In this document: positions 35,657-44,047 of the stretch, one piece after another
Layout of the letters: every line of letters starts with the position of its first letter
Numbering within the stretch: the first letter of the stretch is position 1
Assembly (NCBI RefSeq): GCF_001426545.1
Contig: NZ_LMEZ01000001.1
Span: 434,967-498,966 of the forward strand
Direction: 5' to 3'
Length of the DNA stretch: 64,000 nt
Source of the DNA: Mycobacterium sp. Root135
GTDB taxonomy: Bacteria > Actinomycetota > Actinomycetes > Mycobacteriales > Mycobacteriaceae
The notes under the pieces: model-generated
Seen by the model: only the letters and a program-made list of their open reading frames with translations
What the model was told of the DNA's origin: nothing
Database searches by the model: none
Program-made: the position numbers and the translations under genes

Positions 35657-36394
35657 ATGTCCATGTCAGTTCGAGCTAGCCAGCGCACGCGCGCAGCCGT
35701 CGACGGGGACAGCAATGAGATGAGCATGCCCATCACGGAGTCGGAAGCCGATCGGACCGAGCGCGACACGTCGATGCCGCTGCGCGAACGGCAGCGCATG
35801 GCGCTGCGCGCCGAAATCCAGCAGGTCGCCCTGCGCTTGTTCGCCGCACAGGGTTTCAACAACGTCACCACCGAAGCGATCGCGGATGAGGTTGGCATTT
35901 CGCCGAGTACCTTCTTCCGGCACGTGCCGAGCAAGGAATACCTCCTGCTCGGAGCGGCCCAGCGGGGACGCGCACAGATCGTCGCCAATTTTCGCGCCCG
36001 CCCGCCGGACGAGGACGTCGGGGATTCCATCACGGCGTCCATCCTCGCGCGCACCTCACAGTTCGTGAATGACGACGAGACTCTCGAATTGTGGAGACGA
36101 GCGATGGCGTCGGCGCCGGCAGAGTTGCGACGAGCCTCTCTGCTCAATCGCGCGGACTGCGACGAACTCATCGGCGCGGTCGCATCGCGCTTGGGCAGCG
36201 CCGATCCCGCGGCCGACATGCGGGCTGGCGTATTGGTCCGTGCAGCGGTGGCCGCGGTCGAATACGCCTACGAGTGGTGGCTCACCTACGGCCAGAGTGA
36301 ATCCCTGCATGCCCTCACCGAGCAGGCGCTCCAGCTCGTGACCCGCGGCCACGACGGACCAATCCCCCCTCCACGGCGCCGTCGGCGACGATGA
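35657..36394 (+). CDS. TetR family regulator, candidate controller of the flanking redox genes
   Basis: The protein has about 245 residues from ATG 35657 (AAAGG four bases upstream); ATG 35720 is an alternative start. The helix-turn-helix spans about 38-85 (QQVALRLFAAQGFNN, ISPSTFFRHVPSKEYLLLGA). The C-terminal tail ends in a run of prolines and arginines. It is convergent with the FAD oxidoreductase gene. The similar palindromes before this gene, before the three-gene operon and before the SnoaL gene suggest that it controls all of them. Confidence 0.85.
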   Translation: MSMSVRASQRTRAAVDGDSNEMSMPITESEADRTERDTSMPLRERQRMALRAEIQQVALRLFAAQGFNNVTTEAIADEVGISPSTFFRHVPSKEYLLLGAAQRGRAQIVANFRARPPDEDVGDSITASILARTSQFVNDDETLELWRRAMASAPAELRRASLLNRADCDELIGAVASRLGSADPAADMRAGVLVRAAVAAVEYAYEWWLTYGQSESLHALTEQALQLVTRGHDGPIPPPRRRRRR

Positions 36395-36471
36395 GTGTGA
36401 TCACGACCCGCTAGGCCACCGCTCGTCCGATGACATAGTGGCGTATCGCTTCTGGCCATACTCGGAGGGTC

Positions 36472-37578
36472 TCAGGGCTTCCGAACGCCGCGGTAGAACC
36501 CGCGTCGGACGACCCACGGCAACAGGACCCGTTGAATGGCCCACGCCGGGATCTGAATAGTGCGACCGTCGGACGCAAAGTACAGCAGACCGTCGTCTTG
36601 GACGCCGAGCACGGACCCCCACCGGAAGTCGGAGGGGCGATAGTCCTTGAGCGGGCGGCCGGCCAAATAAGCGCGAATGTTCCTGGCCAGCAAGCCATCC
36701 GCGCGGTTGCGGGCCGACGATCGCAAGGGATCGGTGGCGGCAACGTCGCCGATGGCGAAAACCTCTGGGCGAGCATGTGTTTGCAGGGTGGGGCCGACCT
36801 TCACGAACTTGTTCTCGTCGAGGAGCGAAGCGGGTAGCCAGCCGGTGTGGGGTCGCACCTGGCCGATTGCCCACACGACGGCGTCGGCCTCGCCAGCGGG
36901 CTGCCCGGTGCTCCACTGCACCGGCTGATGGGTGATCTCGTCGCACGCGAAACCGTCCGGCACCACGGCGCGGTGCCCGGGATGAAGACCGACACCGAGG
37001 TCGACGAGGCGGCCGCGCACTTGATCCCAAGCGCGTGGATGGTGCTGCGGCAAAGCTCGATCGCCGGGATAGTAGAGGTCGATCATCTTGTGCGGCCAGC
37101 GGATCCGTAGGTTGGCTGCAGCGCTGACGGCTGCGGCTCCGCCACCGATCACGATCACCGACCTCGCGTCGGCAACCGTCCGATGATGGCTCTGTATCGA
37201 GCTATCGATCTCCTCGCGTGACTGGACGTCGGGGTTGCGCCAGAATCCGTTCGTCACGCCCGTCGACACCACCAACACGTCGTACGCCTCGGTCGCGAGG
37301 CTGCCGTCGGCGAGGCGAACGGTGACCTTGCGCGCATCCAGGTCCAGACCGGTCGTCGACCCATGCACGCGGCGCACGCCGTCGAGACGCCGATAGCGTT
37401 CGAAGGCGACGCGATTGTCACGCGCCCAATCGTCTGGCCTGGCCAATCGCACACCCAGTTCCTGGCCGGTCACCAGTTCGGGCTTCGCCGAAACCCCCAC
37501 CACGCTGACATGACGCGACAGGTGGATCGCCGTGAGGGTTCCGACGTCACCCATCCCTGCGATGAGAACCCTTGGCAT
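36472..37578 (-). CDS. FAD/NAD(P)-dependent oxidoreductase (AIF/NDH-2-like)
   Basis: The protein has 368 residues from ATG 37578, preceded by AAGGGCG; GTG 37590 is an alternative. It has an N-terminal FAD fold (RVLIAGMGDVGT), a central NAD-binding fold (VIVIGGGAAAVSAA) and the FAD-contact VFAIGDVAATDP. It resembles FSP1/AIF-type quinone or electron-carrier reductases. It is the last gene of an operon with an SDR and a DapB-like dehydrogenase. Confidence 0.88.
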   Translation of the reverse strand: MPRVLIAGMGDVGTLTAIHLSRHVSVVGVSAKPELVTGQELGVRLARPDDWARDNRVAFERYRRLDGVRRVHGSTTGLDLDARKVTVRLADGSLATEAYDVLVVSTGVTNGFWRNPDVQSREEIDSSIQSHHRTVADARSVIVIGGGAAAVSAAANLRIRWPHKMIDLYYPGDRALPQHHPRAWDQVRGRLVDLGVGLHPGHRAVVPDGFACDEITHQPVQWSTGQPAGEADAVVWAIGQVRPHTGWLPASLLDENKFVKVGPTLQTHARPEVFAIGDVAATDPLRSSARNRADGLLARNIRAYLAGRPLKDYRPSDFRWGSVLGVQDDGLLYFASDGRTIQIPAWAIQRVLLPWVVRRGFYRGVRKP

Positions 37579-37593
37579 TGCGCCCTTCACGCG

Positions 37594-38397
37594 TCAGCGG
37601 TTCGCGCGTAACCGAGGCACGGGGACGTCCATCGCGGGTTGCTCGCAGCCGCCGTCGACGTGAAGCAGCTTGCCGGTGACCCAAGAGGATGCTGGCGACG
37701 CCAAGTAGAGCGCGGCACAGGCGATGTCCCTCGGCGTTCCTGGTCGGCCCATCGGGGTGTTGGCCTCGAACTGGGCGCGCAACTCGTCGTTGGTGAGAAC
37801 GACCTCCAGACCCTGGGTCGCAACGCCACCGACGACAATCCCGTTCACCCGGACCAATGGAGCGAACTCACCCGCAAGGTTGCGCGTCATCTGATTGAGC
37901 GCGGCCTTGCCCGCTCCATACGCGACGAACGAGCTCAGCACCATGTCAGATGACCGCGAGGAGATGTTGACGATCGAACCGCTGCCCGCGGTGTCCACCA
38001 TCGCTTGAGCGGCGAGCTGGCTCATGAGGAACGGTGCGGTGACGTTGAACTTCAACGCCATGTCGAAGAACCGCTCCGAGGTCTCCATCGCGGGCCGTGG
38101 ACCCGAGCCGCCCGCATTGTTCACGAGCACGTCCAAACGGCCGAAATGCTCGACCGCAGAGGCGATGAGCCGGCGCCGCTGATCTTCCACGAGTACGTCC
38201 GTGACCACTGCGAGAGCACTACCCCCGGCGTGCTCGACGTGAGCGACCACGTCGTCGAGATCGGCCTTGGTCCGCGCGCCGACGACGACAGTGGCTCCCG
38301 CCTCGGCCAGCCCGAGCGCAATCCCGCGACCGATGCCCTGACCGGCTCCGGTGACGACCGCGACGCGCCCTTCGAGTCGGAAGTCGTCGAGGATCAC
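37594..38397 (-). CDS. Short-chain dehydrogenase/reductase
   Basis: The 267-residue classical SDR has TGAGQGIG (cofactor loop), NNAGGSG, the catalytic Ser in SIVNISSRSS, YGAGK (Tyr and Lys) and a C-terminal LHVDGG. It interconverts an alcohol and ketone, preference for NAD or NADP unresolved. The GTG start overlaps the stop of the preceding gene (GTGA). Confidence 0.92.
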   Translation of the reverse strand: MILDDFRLEGRVAVVTGAGQGIGRGIALGLAEAGATVVVGARTKADLDDVVAHVEHAGGSALAVVTDVLVEDQRRRLIASAVEHFGRLDVLVNNAGGSGPRPAMETSERFFDMALKFNVTAPFLMSQLAAQAMVDTAGSGSIVNISSRSSDMVLSSFVAYGAGKAALNQMTRNLAGEFAPLVRVNGIVVGGVATQGLEVVLTNDELRAQFEANTPMGRPGTPRDIACAALYLASPASSWVTGKLLHVDGGCEQPAMDVPVPRLRANR

Positions 38398-39464
38398 TTC
38401 GTCCGGCCCAGTCCGAATTGCGGCGCTGCGCGGCCGGCCAACAGCGGCAGGTCCAGGTAGGTCTTGATGCCGGGTTCGGCGTTGACGACGTACGGGATTG
38501 CGCTGACGCAGTGGTTTGCCGTGACCACGATGCCGGGATTGCGAACCAGCCCCTCCTCGATGGTGTCGGGCTGTAACCCCTTGAACGTGAGCTTCACGTC
38601 GGGTTCACCGCTGATCTCGACCTCGAACCGCTCCCCCTCGGGACCGAAACTCCACGCGGGGTCGAAGTGCTCCTCCCCCATGAACCAGTTGACGCTTGCG
38701 GTGACGACTGGCGTCCCGTCGACGAGCGCCCGCCAGTGGAACTTTCGAGCCGCGACCTGGCCTGGCTCGATGACGCCGACTGGCGTATCGATCGGCTGGG
38801 TGGCGACGGCGACTTCCTGCACCGTCTCGAGATCGGGATCGACATCGAAACCCATCTCCGTCACGATCATGCGAACCGACGCCTTGAAGCCCGCGGCCAG
38901 CAGGCCGACGATCGGTCCGGCCATGGCGGCTTCTGGCGTCACGCCGAACCCCATGATGTGGCGCACGACGTCGGGCGCGTTGTACGTGCGGATGTCGCTG
39001 AACTCCTCCGAGCGCACGTGGGTGACACCCGCGGTCAGCGCCGACACCATGAGCGGGAACCGCTCGGTGATGCCACCGGGGTGAATTCCTGTGCCGTGCA
39101 ACGTACTTCCGCCCTCGGCGCAGGCGTCGAGGATGGCCTTGCAGTTGTCCAGATCGGGGTAGACCCATCCGACGGGTGTGACGACGTTCTTGCCCGACCG
39201 AAGGAGTGCGACCACCTCGTCCTCATTCGGAAGCAGCGGGCTGTAGACCACGCAGTCAGCATCGAGGGCGAGGATGTCGTCCATGCTGGTCGTCGCGGCC
39301 ACTCCGATCGGGTCTAGGCCGATGATTTCGCCGACGTCCTTCCCGTGCTTCCCGGCCGAATGCACCCATGCGCCGACCAACTCGAGGTCGGGGTGCGCCA
39401 ACACCCCCTCGATCGCCGCCTTTCCCACGCCGCCCGTCGCCCACTGCACCACTCGAATCGCCAT
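38394..39464 (-). CDS. DapB-like NAD(P)H-dependent dehydrogenase
   Basis: The 356-residue protein has a Rossmann N-terminus (RVVQWATGGVGKAAIEGVL) and the C-terminal substrate domain (GTGIHPGGITERFPL) of mycobacterial relatives of dihydrodipicolinate reductase and 2,4-diaminopentanoate dehydrogenase. In mycobacteria these usually occur in lipid or steroid-related clusters and their substrates are unknown. It is the first gene of the operon, with a 17-bp palindrome 19 bases before the start. Confidence 0.85.
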   Translation of the reverse strand: MAIRVVQWATGGVGKAAIEGVLAHPDLELVGAWVHSAGKHGKDVGEIIGLDPIGVAATTSMDDILALDADCVVYSPLLPNEDEVVALLRSGKNVVTPVGWVYPDLDNCKAILDACAEGGSTLHGTGIHPGGITERFPLMVSALTAGVTHVRSEEFSDIRTYNAPDVVRHIMGFGVTPEAAMAGPIVGLLAAGFKASVRMIVTEMGFDVDPDLETVQEVAVATQPIDTPVGVIEPGQVAARKFHWRALVDGTPVVTASVNWFMGEEHFDPAWSFGPEGERFEVEISGEPDVKLTFKGLQPDTIEEGLVRNPGIVVTANHCVSAIPYVVNAEPGIKTYLDLPLLAGRAAPQFGLGRTK

Positions 39465-39482
39465 GATTCATTCAAGCCGCGA

Positions 39483-39499
39483 TTGAGAGTGACTGTCAA
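39483..39499. promoter_or_regulatory. Candidate TetR operator (TTGACAGT family, site B)
   Basis: TTGAGAGT-G-ACTGTCAA is an 8-1-8 inverted repeat with 7 of 8 positions paired. It lies just upstream of the DapB-like gene at the head of the three-gene operon. The site at 40200-40216 shares its core. Confidence 0.65.
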
Positions 39500-39566
39500 G
39501 ATTGGAGTTACTGCCACTCCGCCCGGTGGTCAACGGCGTGATCGAGGCATCCGCCACCGATGGTGC

Positions 39567-40070
39567 TCAAGGTGATTCAAGACGCGGTGGCGTGATGTTT
39601 CGGTCGGGGTGGGGTCCCGGGGCCGACATCCCGGCACCTGGAACCCAGCCGGACTCGGCTATCAGCTCACCCACTTCGGCGATGTTCATGAGATCCAGCT
39701 CGTAGTCGAACAAGCCGTCGCCCGCGTAGTGGAGCAGGGAGAACGCTGGGGCTTGATAGTGGGAACCGTCCGCGCGGGTTCCCGGCAAGCGATTCCACCA
39801 GTAGGTGACGACGCGGTCGCCGTCGACCATCGTCCACTTCTCCGGGAAGCTCCACCCCTCGAATCCGGCCATCGAGTGATCGAGGTACTGAGTGATGACG
39901 TCGCGTCCTTGCACCCGACCCCAGGCAGGGTCGACGAACACCGCGTCCTCGGTGAACCATTGGCCGATCGTCGACCACGGTGCTGCTCCCGCCACGCACC
40001 GTTCGCGCTGTGCGACGTATCGGTGATAAGACTCCAACGCTTCGGCTTCGCGTTCGTTGAGCTCTGCCAT
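39567..40070 (-). CDS. SnoaL-like / NTF2-fold protein
   Basis: The 167-residue protein is a single NTF2-like domain (APWSTIGQWFTEDAVFVDPAWG and FDYELDLMNIAEV). Such proteins are polyketide cyclases, dehydratases or isomerases, or bind small lipids. It is upstream of, and on the same strand as, the three-gene redox operon, with its own candidate operator at 40200-40216. Catalytic residues cannot be assigned. Confidence 0.85.
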   Translation of the reverse strand: MAELNEREAEALESYHRYVAQRERCVAGAAPWSTIGQWFTEDAVFVDPAWGRVQGRDVITQYLDHSMAGFEGWSFPEKWTMVDGDRVVTYWWNRLPGTRADGSHYQAPAFSLLHYAGDGLFDYELDLMNIAEVGELIAESGWVPGAGMSAPGPHPDRNITPPRLESP

Positions 40071-40199
40071 CCAGTGTCTCCTTCGGCCGTCTCAGCGAGC
40101 GTCATTGCCTCTGAGGCTGCTTCGCCGTTGCGATCACCAGGCAGTGGTGGGCAAGTGGACCTGCCCGTCGGTGATGCCCACTATGAGAACGTACCCGTC

Positions 40200-40216
40200 G
40201 TGACAGTCACTATCAA
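40200..40216. promoter_or_regulatory. Candidate TetR operator (TTGACAGT family, site C)
   Basis: GTGACAGT-C-ACTATCAA has 6 of 8 positions paired and shares the TGACAGTCACT core with the reverse complement of site B. It lies about 130 bases before the SnoaL-like gene. Confidence 0.6.
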
Positions 40217-40279
40217 GATAAAAGACTGAGTCATGTGACTAGCTGATTCCGGTCATTGACGTGGCCGGGTCGCAAAGAT

Positions 40280-41041
40280 TTACTGCTCTCTCGCCCCGAT
40301 CAACGCTTCGGACATCACACTGGTTGCCTTCTTCAGTGCGGGAACGGCGCGAGCGATCAAGTCCTTGTTGAAGTGAGTCGAGGCGCCGGAAATGCCGATC
40401 GCCATCGGAGTCGGAGCGCCCGGTACGGCCATCGCGACTGAGCGAACACCGATCTCGAATTCTTCGTCGCCGATCGCATAGCCGTCGGCGCGCACGCGCT
40501 CGACGTTCGCGAACACCGCCGAAAGCGTCGACGCACTCTTTTGGGTCGGTGCCGGAAGTCCGGACTGCGTAACGAGTTTGAGAATGCGGGCGTCGTCCAG
40601 TTCGCCCAACACGGCCTTGCCCACACCCGTGGTGTGCAGACCGACTCGTTTGCCGACTTCGTTGTTCGCCCGCGTCAGCTTCGACGGCAGAACCTGTCCG
40701 GTGTAGATCACCATGTCACCGTCGAGCACCGCGAGGCTCGCCGTCTCCGATAGATCGTCGACCAGCGACTGCAGTACCGGACCGGCCACCGCGCCCAGTT
40801 GACGGTTGGCAACCTCGCCGAGCCGAATCAGCCTGGGCCCCAGGGCGTATCGGCGATTGGGTAGTTGGCGCACGTAGCCGAGTCCGACCAATGTGCGCAA
40901 GAGGCGGTGGATCGTCGGTGGCGGCAACGGAGACTCCGCTGACAACTCCGTCAGAGAGCACTCCCCTCCCGCGCGTCCGATCAGTTCCATCAACTCGAAC
41001 GCGCGCTCCACCGACTGCACGCCGCCCATCTTCTCCGCCAT
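40280..41041 (-). CDS. IclR family regulator of the allantoin cluster
   Basis: The 253-residue protein has an N-terminal winged helix (about 8-70; LTELSAESPLPPPTIHRLLR) and an IclR effector domain (about 80-248; GLHTTGVGKAVL, IGDEEFEIGVRSVAMAV). Such regulators sense small acids such as glyoxylate in AllR. It is divergent from the DUF6986-AllE operon. Four 15-bp TTCC-N7-GGAA palindromes lie before this gene and before the permease and allantoinase genes, and fit IclR-type operators. Confidence 0.9.
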   Translation of the reverse strand: MAEKMGGVQSVERAFELMELIGRAGGECSLTELSAESPLPPPTIHRLLRTLVGLGYVRQLPNRRYALGPRLIRLGEVANRQLGAVAGPVLQSLVDDLSETASLAVLDGDMVIYTGQVLPSKLTRANNEVGKRVGLHTTGVGKAVLGELDDARILKLVTQSGLPAPTQKSASTLSAVFANVERVRADGYAIGDEEFEIGVRSVAMAVPGAPTPMAIGISGASTHFNKDLIARAVPALKKATSVMSEALIGAREQ

Positions 41042-41094
41042 GTGATCCGCTTTCGGCCGACGATTGTCGTTCCATCCAACACGCCCAAAATAAC

Positions 41095-41109
41095 TTCCGC
41101 AATACGGAA
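41095..41109. promoter_or_regulatory. IclR-type box 1
   Basis: TTCCGCAATACGGAA has perfect TTCCG/CGGAA arms. It lies 54 bases before the IclR start in the divergent promoter region. It matches the consensus TTCCRC-NNN-GNGGAA of the other three boxes in this cluster except for its CGGAA half. Confidence 0.65.
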
Positions 41110-41163
41110 TCTTTCGGGCAGTTGGACGATACTTACTGCCAGTGCAGCGACTATCGGGCTAAA

Positions 41164-41178
41164 CTCCACAATGTGGAA
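41164..41178. promoter_or_regulatory. IclR-type box 2
   Basis: CTCCACAATGTGGAA holds the perfect palindrome TCCACA-A-TGTGGA. It lies 25 bases before the start of the DUF6986 gene, a position suited to repression. Confidence 0.68.
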
Positions 41179-41202
41179 TTTGGTCTCACGAAGGGGACAC
41201 CT

Positions 41203-42480
41203 GTGACGCGACGCCTCGACGATGCGGTGCTGTCCGCCGTCGACCGACGCCTCGCGGTCGCCGACGCCGCACTGGCGACCCAGTACCCCGGCGACGACGG
41301 CCGTCGGCAGCCGGTCCACACCGTCTACGTCCCTGGCAACCGGTACTCCGAGACGATGCCCGCCGACTGGGGATCCGCCGCTCTCGCAGCCGCGAAGGAC
41401 GCGGGCGGCCTGGACGCAGTGGCCGTTCTGGTCGGTGCGACCAACGGAACCGACTGCGAACCCGGGACTCTCGCCGCACTCGTCGAGAACAAGCTGACCA
41501 CCGAGCCGATCGAGGACCTCCGGATCGACTTCGAGGACGGTTACGGCGCGTTCGACGACGCGACCGAGGACGCCGACGTCGCACGGGCCATCGCCGCACT
41601 GCGGATCGCGCTCGACGCGGGTACCTCGACGCCGTTCGTCGGCACCCGCTTCAAGTGCTTCGAGGCTGGGACCCGGGCGCGCGGACTGCGCACTCTCGAC
41701 ATGTTCGTCAGCGGACTGGTCGAATCCGGCGGCCTCCCCGACGGCCTCACCCTGACTCTCCCAAAGGTGACGTCCGTCGACCAGGTCGAGGCGATGGTCA
41801 CCGTCGCGAGTGCCCTGGAAGCGGCGAACGCGCTGCCAACCGGCCGCATCCGCTTCGAAGTGCAGGTCGAGACACCGCAAGCGATCCTGGGCGCCGACGG
41901 CCGTGCAGCCGTTGCTCAATACGTCCACGCCGGCCAGGGCCGCGTCAGCTCGCTGCACTACGGGGCCTACGACTACTCGGCGTCCCTCGGCATCGCCGCC
42001 GCCTACCAGTCGATGGAGCACCCTGCGGCAGACCACGCCAAGAACGTCATGCAGCTCGCCGTGGCAGGCACCGGCGTGCACCTGTCCGACGGCTCGACCA
42101 ACATCCTTCCGATCGGAGACCCCGACAACGTCGCCATGGCGTGGAAGCTGCACGCGCGCCTCGTCCGTCGCCACCTGGAACGCGGCATCTACCAGGGCTG
42201 GGACATGCACCCCGCCCAACTCGTCACCCGATACCTGGCGACCTACGCGTTCTACCGGGGTGCCTTCGCGCCCGCCGCGACGCGCCTGCGCAACTATGTC
42301 CAGCAGCTCGACTCGGCCATCATGGACGAGCCGGCCACCGCCCGCGCACTCGCCAACGTGATCCATCGCGGCAGCGTGTGCGGTGCCCTCAGCGTCGACG
42401 AGATCGAGTCAGCCACCGATCTCCCCATGCCCACCGTGAGCGACATCGCGCTCGGCCGCCCACCCAGGAGCACTCAGTGA
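41203..42480 (+). CDS. DUF6986, HpcH/HpaI-aldolase-like protein
   Basis: The protein has 425 residues from GTG 41203, which has AAGGGG upstream; the longer open frame is shadow. It shows the TIM-barrel pattern of the CitE/HpcH superfamily: LRIDFEDGYG, GTRFKCFEAGTRAR, LTLPKV, FEVQVETPQAI with the metal-binding Glu, and SLHYGAYDYSA. This superfamily cleaves or forms C-C bonds with glyoxylate or pyruvate. In an allantoin cluster, where glyoxylate is the end product, condensation or cleavage involving glyoxylate is a reasonable inference. It is the first gene of an operon with AllE. Confidence 0.8.
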   Translation: MTRRLDDAVLSAVDRRLAVADAALATQYPGDDGRRQPVHTVYVPGNRYSETMPADWGSAALAAAKDAGGLDAVAVLVGATNGTDCEPGTLAALVENKLTTEPIEDLRIDFEDGYGAFDDATEDADVARAIAALRIALDAGTSTPFVGTRFKCFEAGTRARGLRTLDMFVSGLVESGGLPDGLTLTLPKVTSVDQVEAMVTVASALEAANALPTGRIRFEVQVETPQAILGADGRAAVAQYVHAGQGRVSSLHYGAYDYSASLGIAAAYQSMEHPAADHAKNVMQLAVAGTGVHLSDGSTNILPIGDPDNVAMAWKLHARLVRRHLERGIYQGWDMHPAQLVTRYLATYAFYRGAFAPAATRLRNYVQQLDSAIMDEPATARALANVIHRGSVCGALSVDEIESATDLPMPTVSDIALGRPPRSTQ

Positions 42481-43304
42481 CCCCCCCAATGACCGAAGCG
42501 TCGTACTACACGCCCCGCGGCGGACTGCCCCCGCAGACCGATCTGCTGACCGACCGCGCCATCGTCACCGAGGCCTACACCGTCATCCCGCGCGGCGTCC
42601 TCTCCGACATCGTCACCTCGGTGCTCCCGGAGTGGACCGATACGCGAGCATGGATCGTCAACCGCCCGGTCGCCGGTGGTGCGACGACCTACTACCAGGC
42701 GATCGTGGAGGTCAAGCCAGGCGGCGGGGCGCAGCGACCCGAGCCGCAACCCGAGGTGCAGAGCTTTCTGTTCGTGACGTCCGGTGCGCTCACCGTCGAC
42801 GCGGCAGGCCAGTCGCAGGTGCTCGCCGAGGGTGGCTTCGCGCACCTTCCGGCGGGCACCGACTGGTCGGCCCGCAACGACGGCGACGCCGACGCGACGT
42901 TCGTCTGGATTCGCAAGCGCTACGAGGCCATCGAGGGCCACCCGGTGTCGGTCACGTTCGGCAACGAACAGGACATCGAGCCGTCGGCCATGCCAGGGAC
43001 CGACGGCAAATGGCGCACGACGCGCATGCTCGACCCGCTGGACCTCGGGTACGACATGCACGTCAACATCGTGACGTTCGAGCCTGGCGGGACCATTCCG
43101 TTCGCCGAGACGCACGTGATGGAACACGGCCTGCTGATGCTCGAAGGCAAGGCGGTCTACCACCTCAACGGGGACTGGGTGGAGGTGCAGGCAGGCGACT
43201 TCCTGTCGCTGCGCGCCTTCTGCCCGCAGGCGTGCTACGCGGGCGGCCCGTCGAACTTCCGCTACCTGTTGTACAAGGACGTCAACCGTCAGATCCTGCT
43301 CTGA
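42477..43304 (+). CDS. allE: (S)-ureidoglycine aminohydrolase
   Basis: The 275-residue bicupin protein begins YYTPRGGLPPQTDLLTDRA (after GTG 42477), typical of YlbA/AllE. The second cupin has ETHVMEHGLLMLEG, whose Glu and two His are the Mn2+ ligands, and FCPQACYAGG, whose Gln is the fourth ligand. It converts (S)-ureidoglycine to (S)-ureidoglycolate with release of ammonia. AGGAG precedes the GTG, which overlaps the previous stop (GTGA). Allantoate amidohydrolase, which makes its substrate, is not in the window. Confidence 0.92.
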   Translation: MTPPMTEASYYTPRGGLPPQTDLLTDRAIVTEAYTVIPRGVLSDIVTSVLPEWTDTRAWIVNRPVAGGATTYYQAIVEVKPGGGAQRPEPQPEVQSFLFVTSGALTVDAAGQSQVLAEGGFAHLPAGTDWSARNDGDADATFVWIRKRYEAIEGHPVSVTFGNEQDIEPSAMPGTDGKWRTTRMLDPLDLGYDMHVNIVTFEPGGTIPFAETHVMEHGLLMLEGKAVYHLNGDWVEVQAGDFLSLRAFCPQACYAGGPSNFRYLLYKDVNRQILL

Positions 43305-43313
43305 GGCGTTGTC

Positions 43314-44036
43314 CTACAACTGGATTGGCCAGCCGATGACCTTCTTTGTACGCGGGGTCGCGTAGGTACGCACCTTCGACGTGGACAGGCCCATCCGGAC
43401 CAGCCCTTCGGCGATGGTGACCGCCGCACGAACTCCGTCGACGATCGGGACGCCGGTCGCGGCCCTCACCCTCTCCTCGAGTTCGGCCATGCCGCCGCAG
43501 CCGAGACAGATGACTTCGGCGTGATCGTTCTCGACTGCCTCTCGCGCCTGGCGGACGATCGCCTCGACCGCACGGTCCGGATCCGACTCGAGTTCGAGCA
43601 CACCGAGGCCGGACGCCCGCACCGACGCGCACCGAGCGTCGAGTCCCGCGAGCCTGAGACGGTCTTCGATCAGCGGGACGGTGCGGTCGAGGGTGGTGAC
43701 GACCGAATACTTGTGTCCGAGATACATCGCCGTCGACGCCGCTGCCTCGGTGATGTCGACCACCGGAACGTCGAGCAACTCCTGCAGACCCTCCCGACCG
43801 TGCTCACCGTAGCCGGCCTGGATGACGGCGTCGAACGGCTCGGGGTACGAGGTGATCGCGTCCATGACGGCGATTGCCGCGAGGTAGCTCTCGAAGTTTC
43901 CCTCGCAGGATTCGGCGCCGAATCGCGGTGTGATGCCGACGATTTCGGTGCCCGGCGACGCGACACCACGCGCCGACTCGGCGATCGCATCGGTCATCGA
44001 AGTGGTCGTGTTCACGTTGGCGACGAGGATTCTCAT
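43314..44036 (-). CDS. Hydantoin/allantoin racemase-like protein
   Basis: The protein has 240 residues from ATG 44036 (AGGA upstream; GTG 44048 is an alternative). It is an Asp/Glu/hydantoin racemase family member: LVANVNTTTSMTD, VVDITEAAAS and VICLGCGGMAELEE with the second catalytic Cys near residue 180. Where hydantoin racemases have ACFGDPG, this protein reads AGYGEHG, so the first catalytic Cys appears to be Gly. Racemisation of allantoin is suggested by context but needs reconsideration. It is cotranscribed with the permease. Confidence 0.85.
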   Translation of the reverse strand: MRILVANVNTTTSMTDAIAESARGVASPGTEIVGITPRFGAESCEGNFESYLAAIAVMDAITSYPEPFDAVIQAGYGEHGREGLQELLDVPVVDITEAAASTAMYLGHKYSVVTTLDRTVPLIEDRLRLAGLDARCASVRASGLGVLELESDPDRAVEAIVRQAREAVENDHAEVICLGCGGMAELEERVRAATGVPIVDGVRAAVTIAEGLVRMGLSTSKVRTYATPRTKKVIGWPIQL

Positions 44037-44047
44037 GGCGGTCCTCA

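Noticed and set aside
40990-42366. 458-codon minus-strand ORF over the DUF6986 gene
   Set aside because: The plus frame shows an aldolase superfamily pattern and an operon overlap with allE; the antisense frame shows none.
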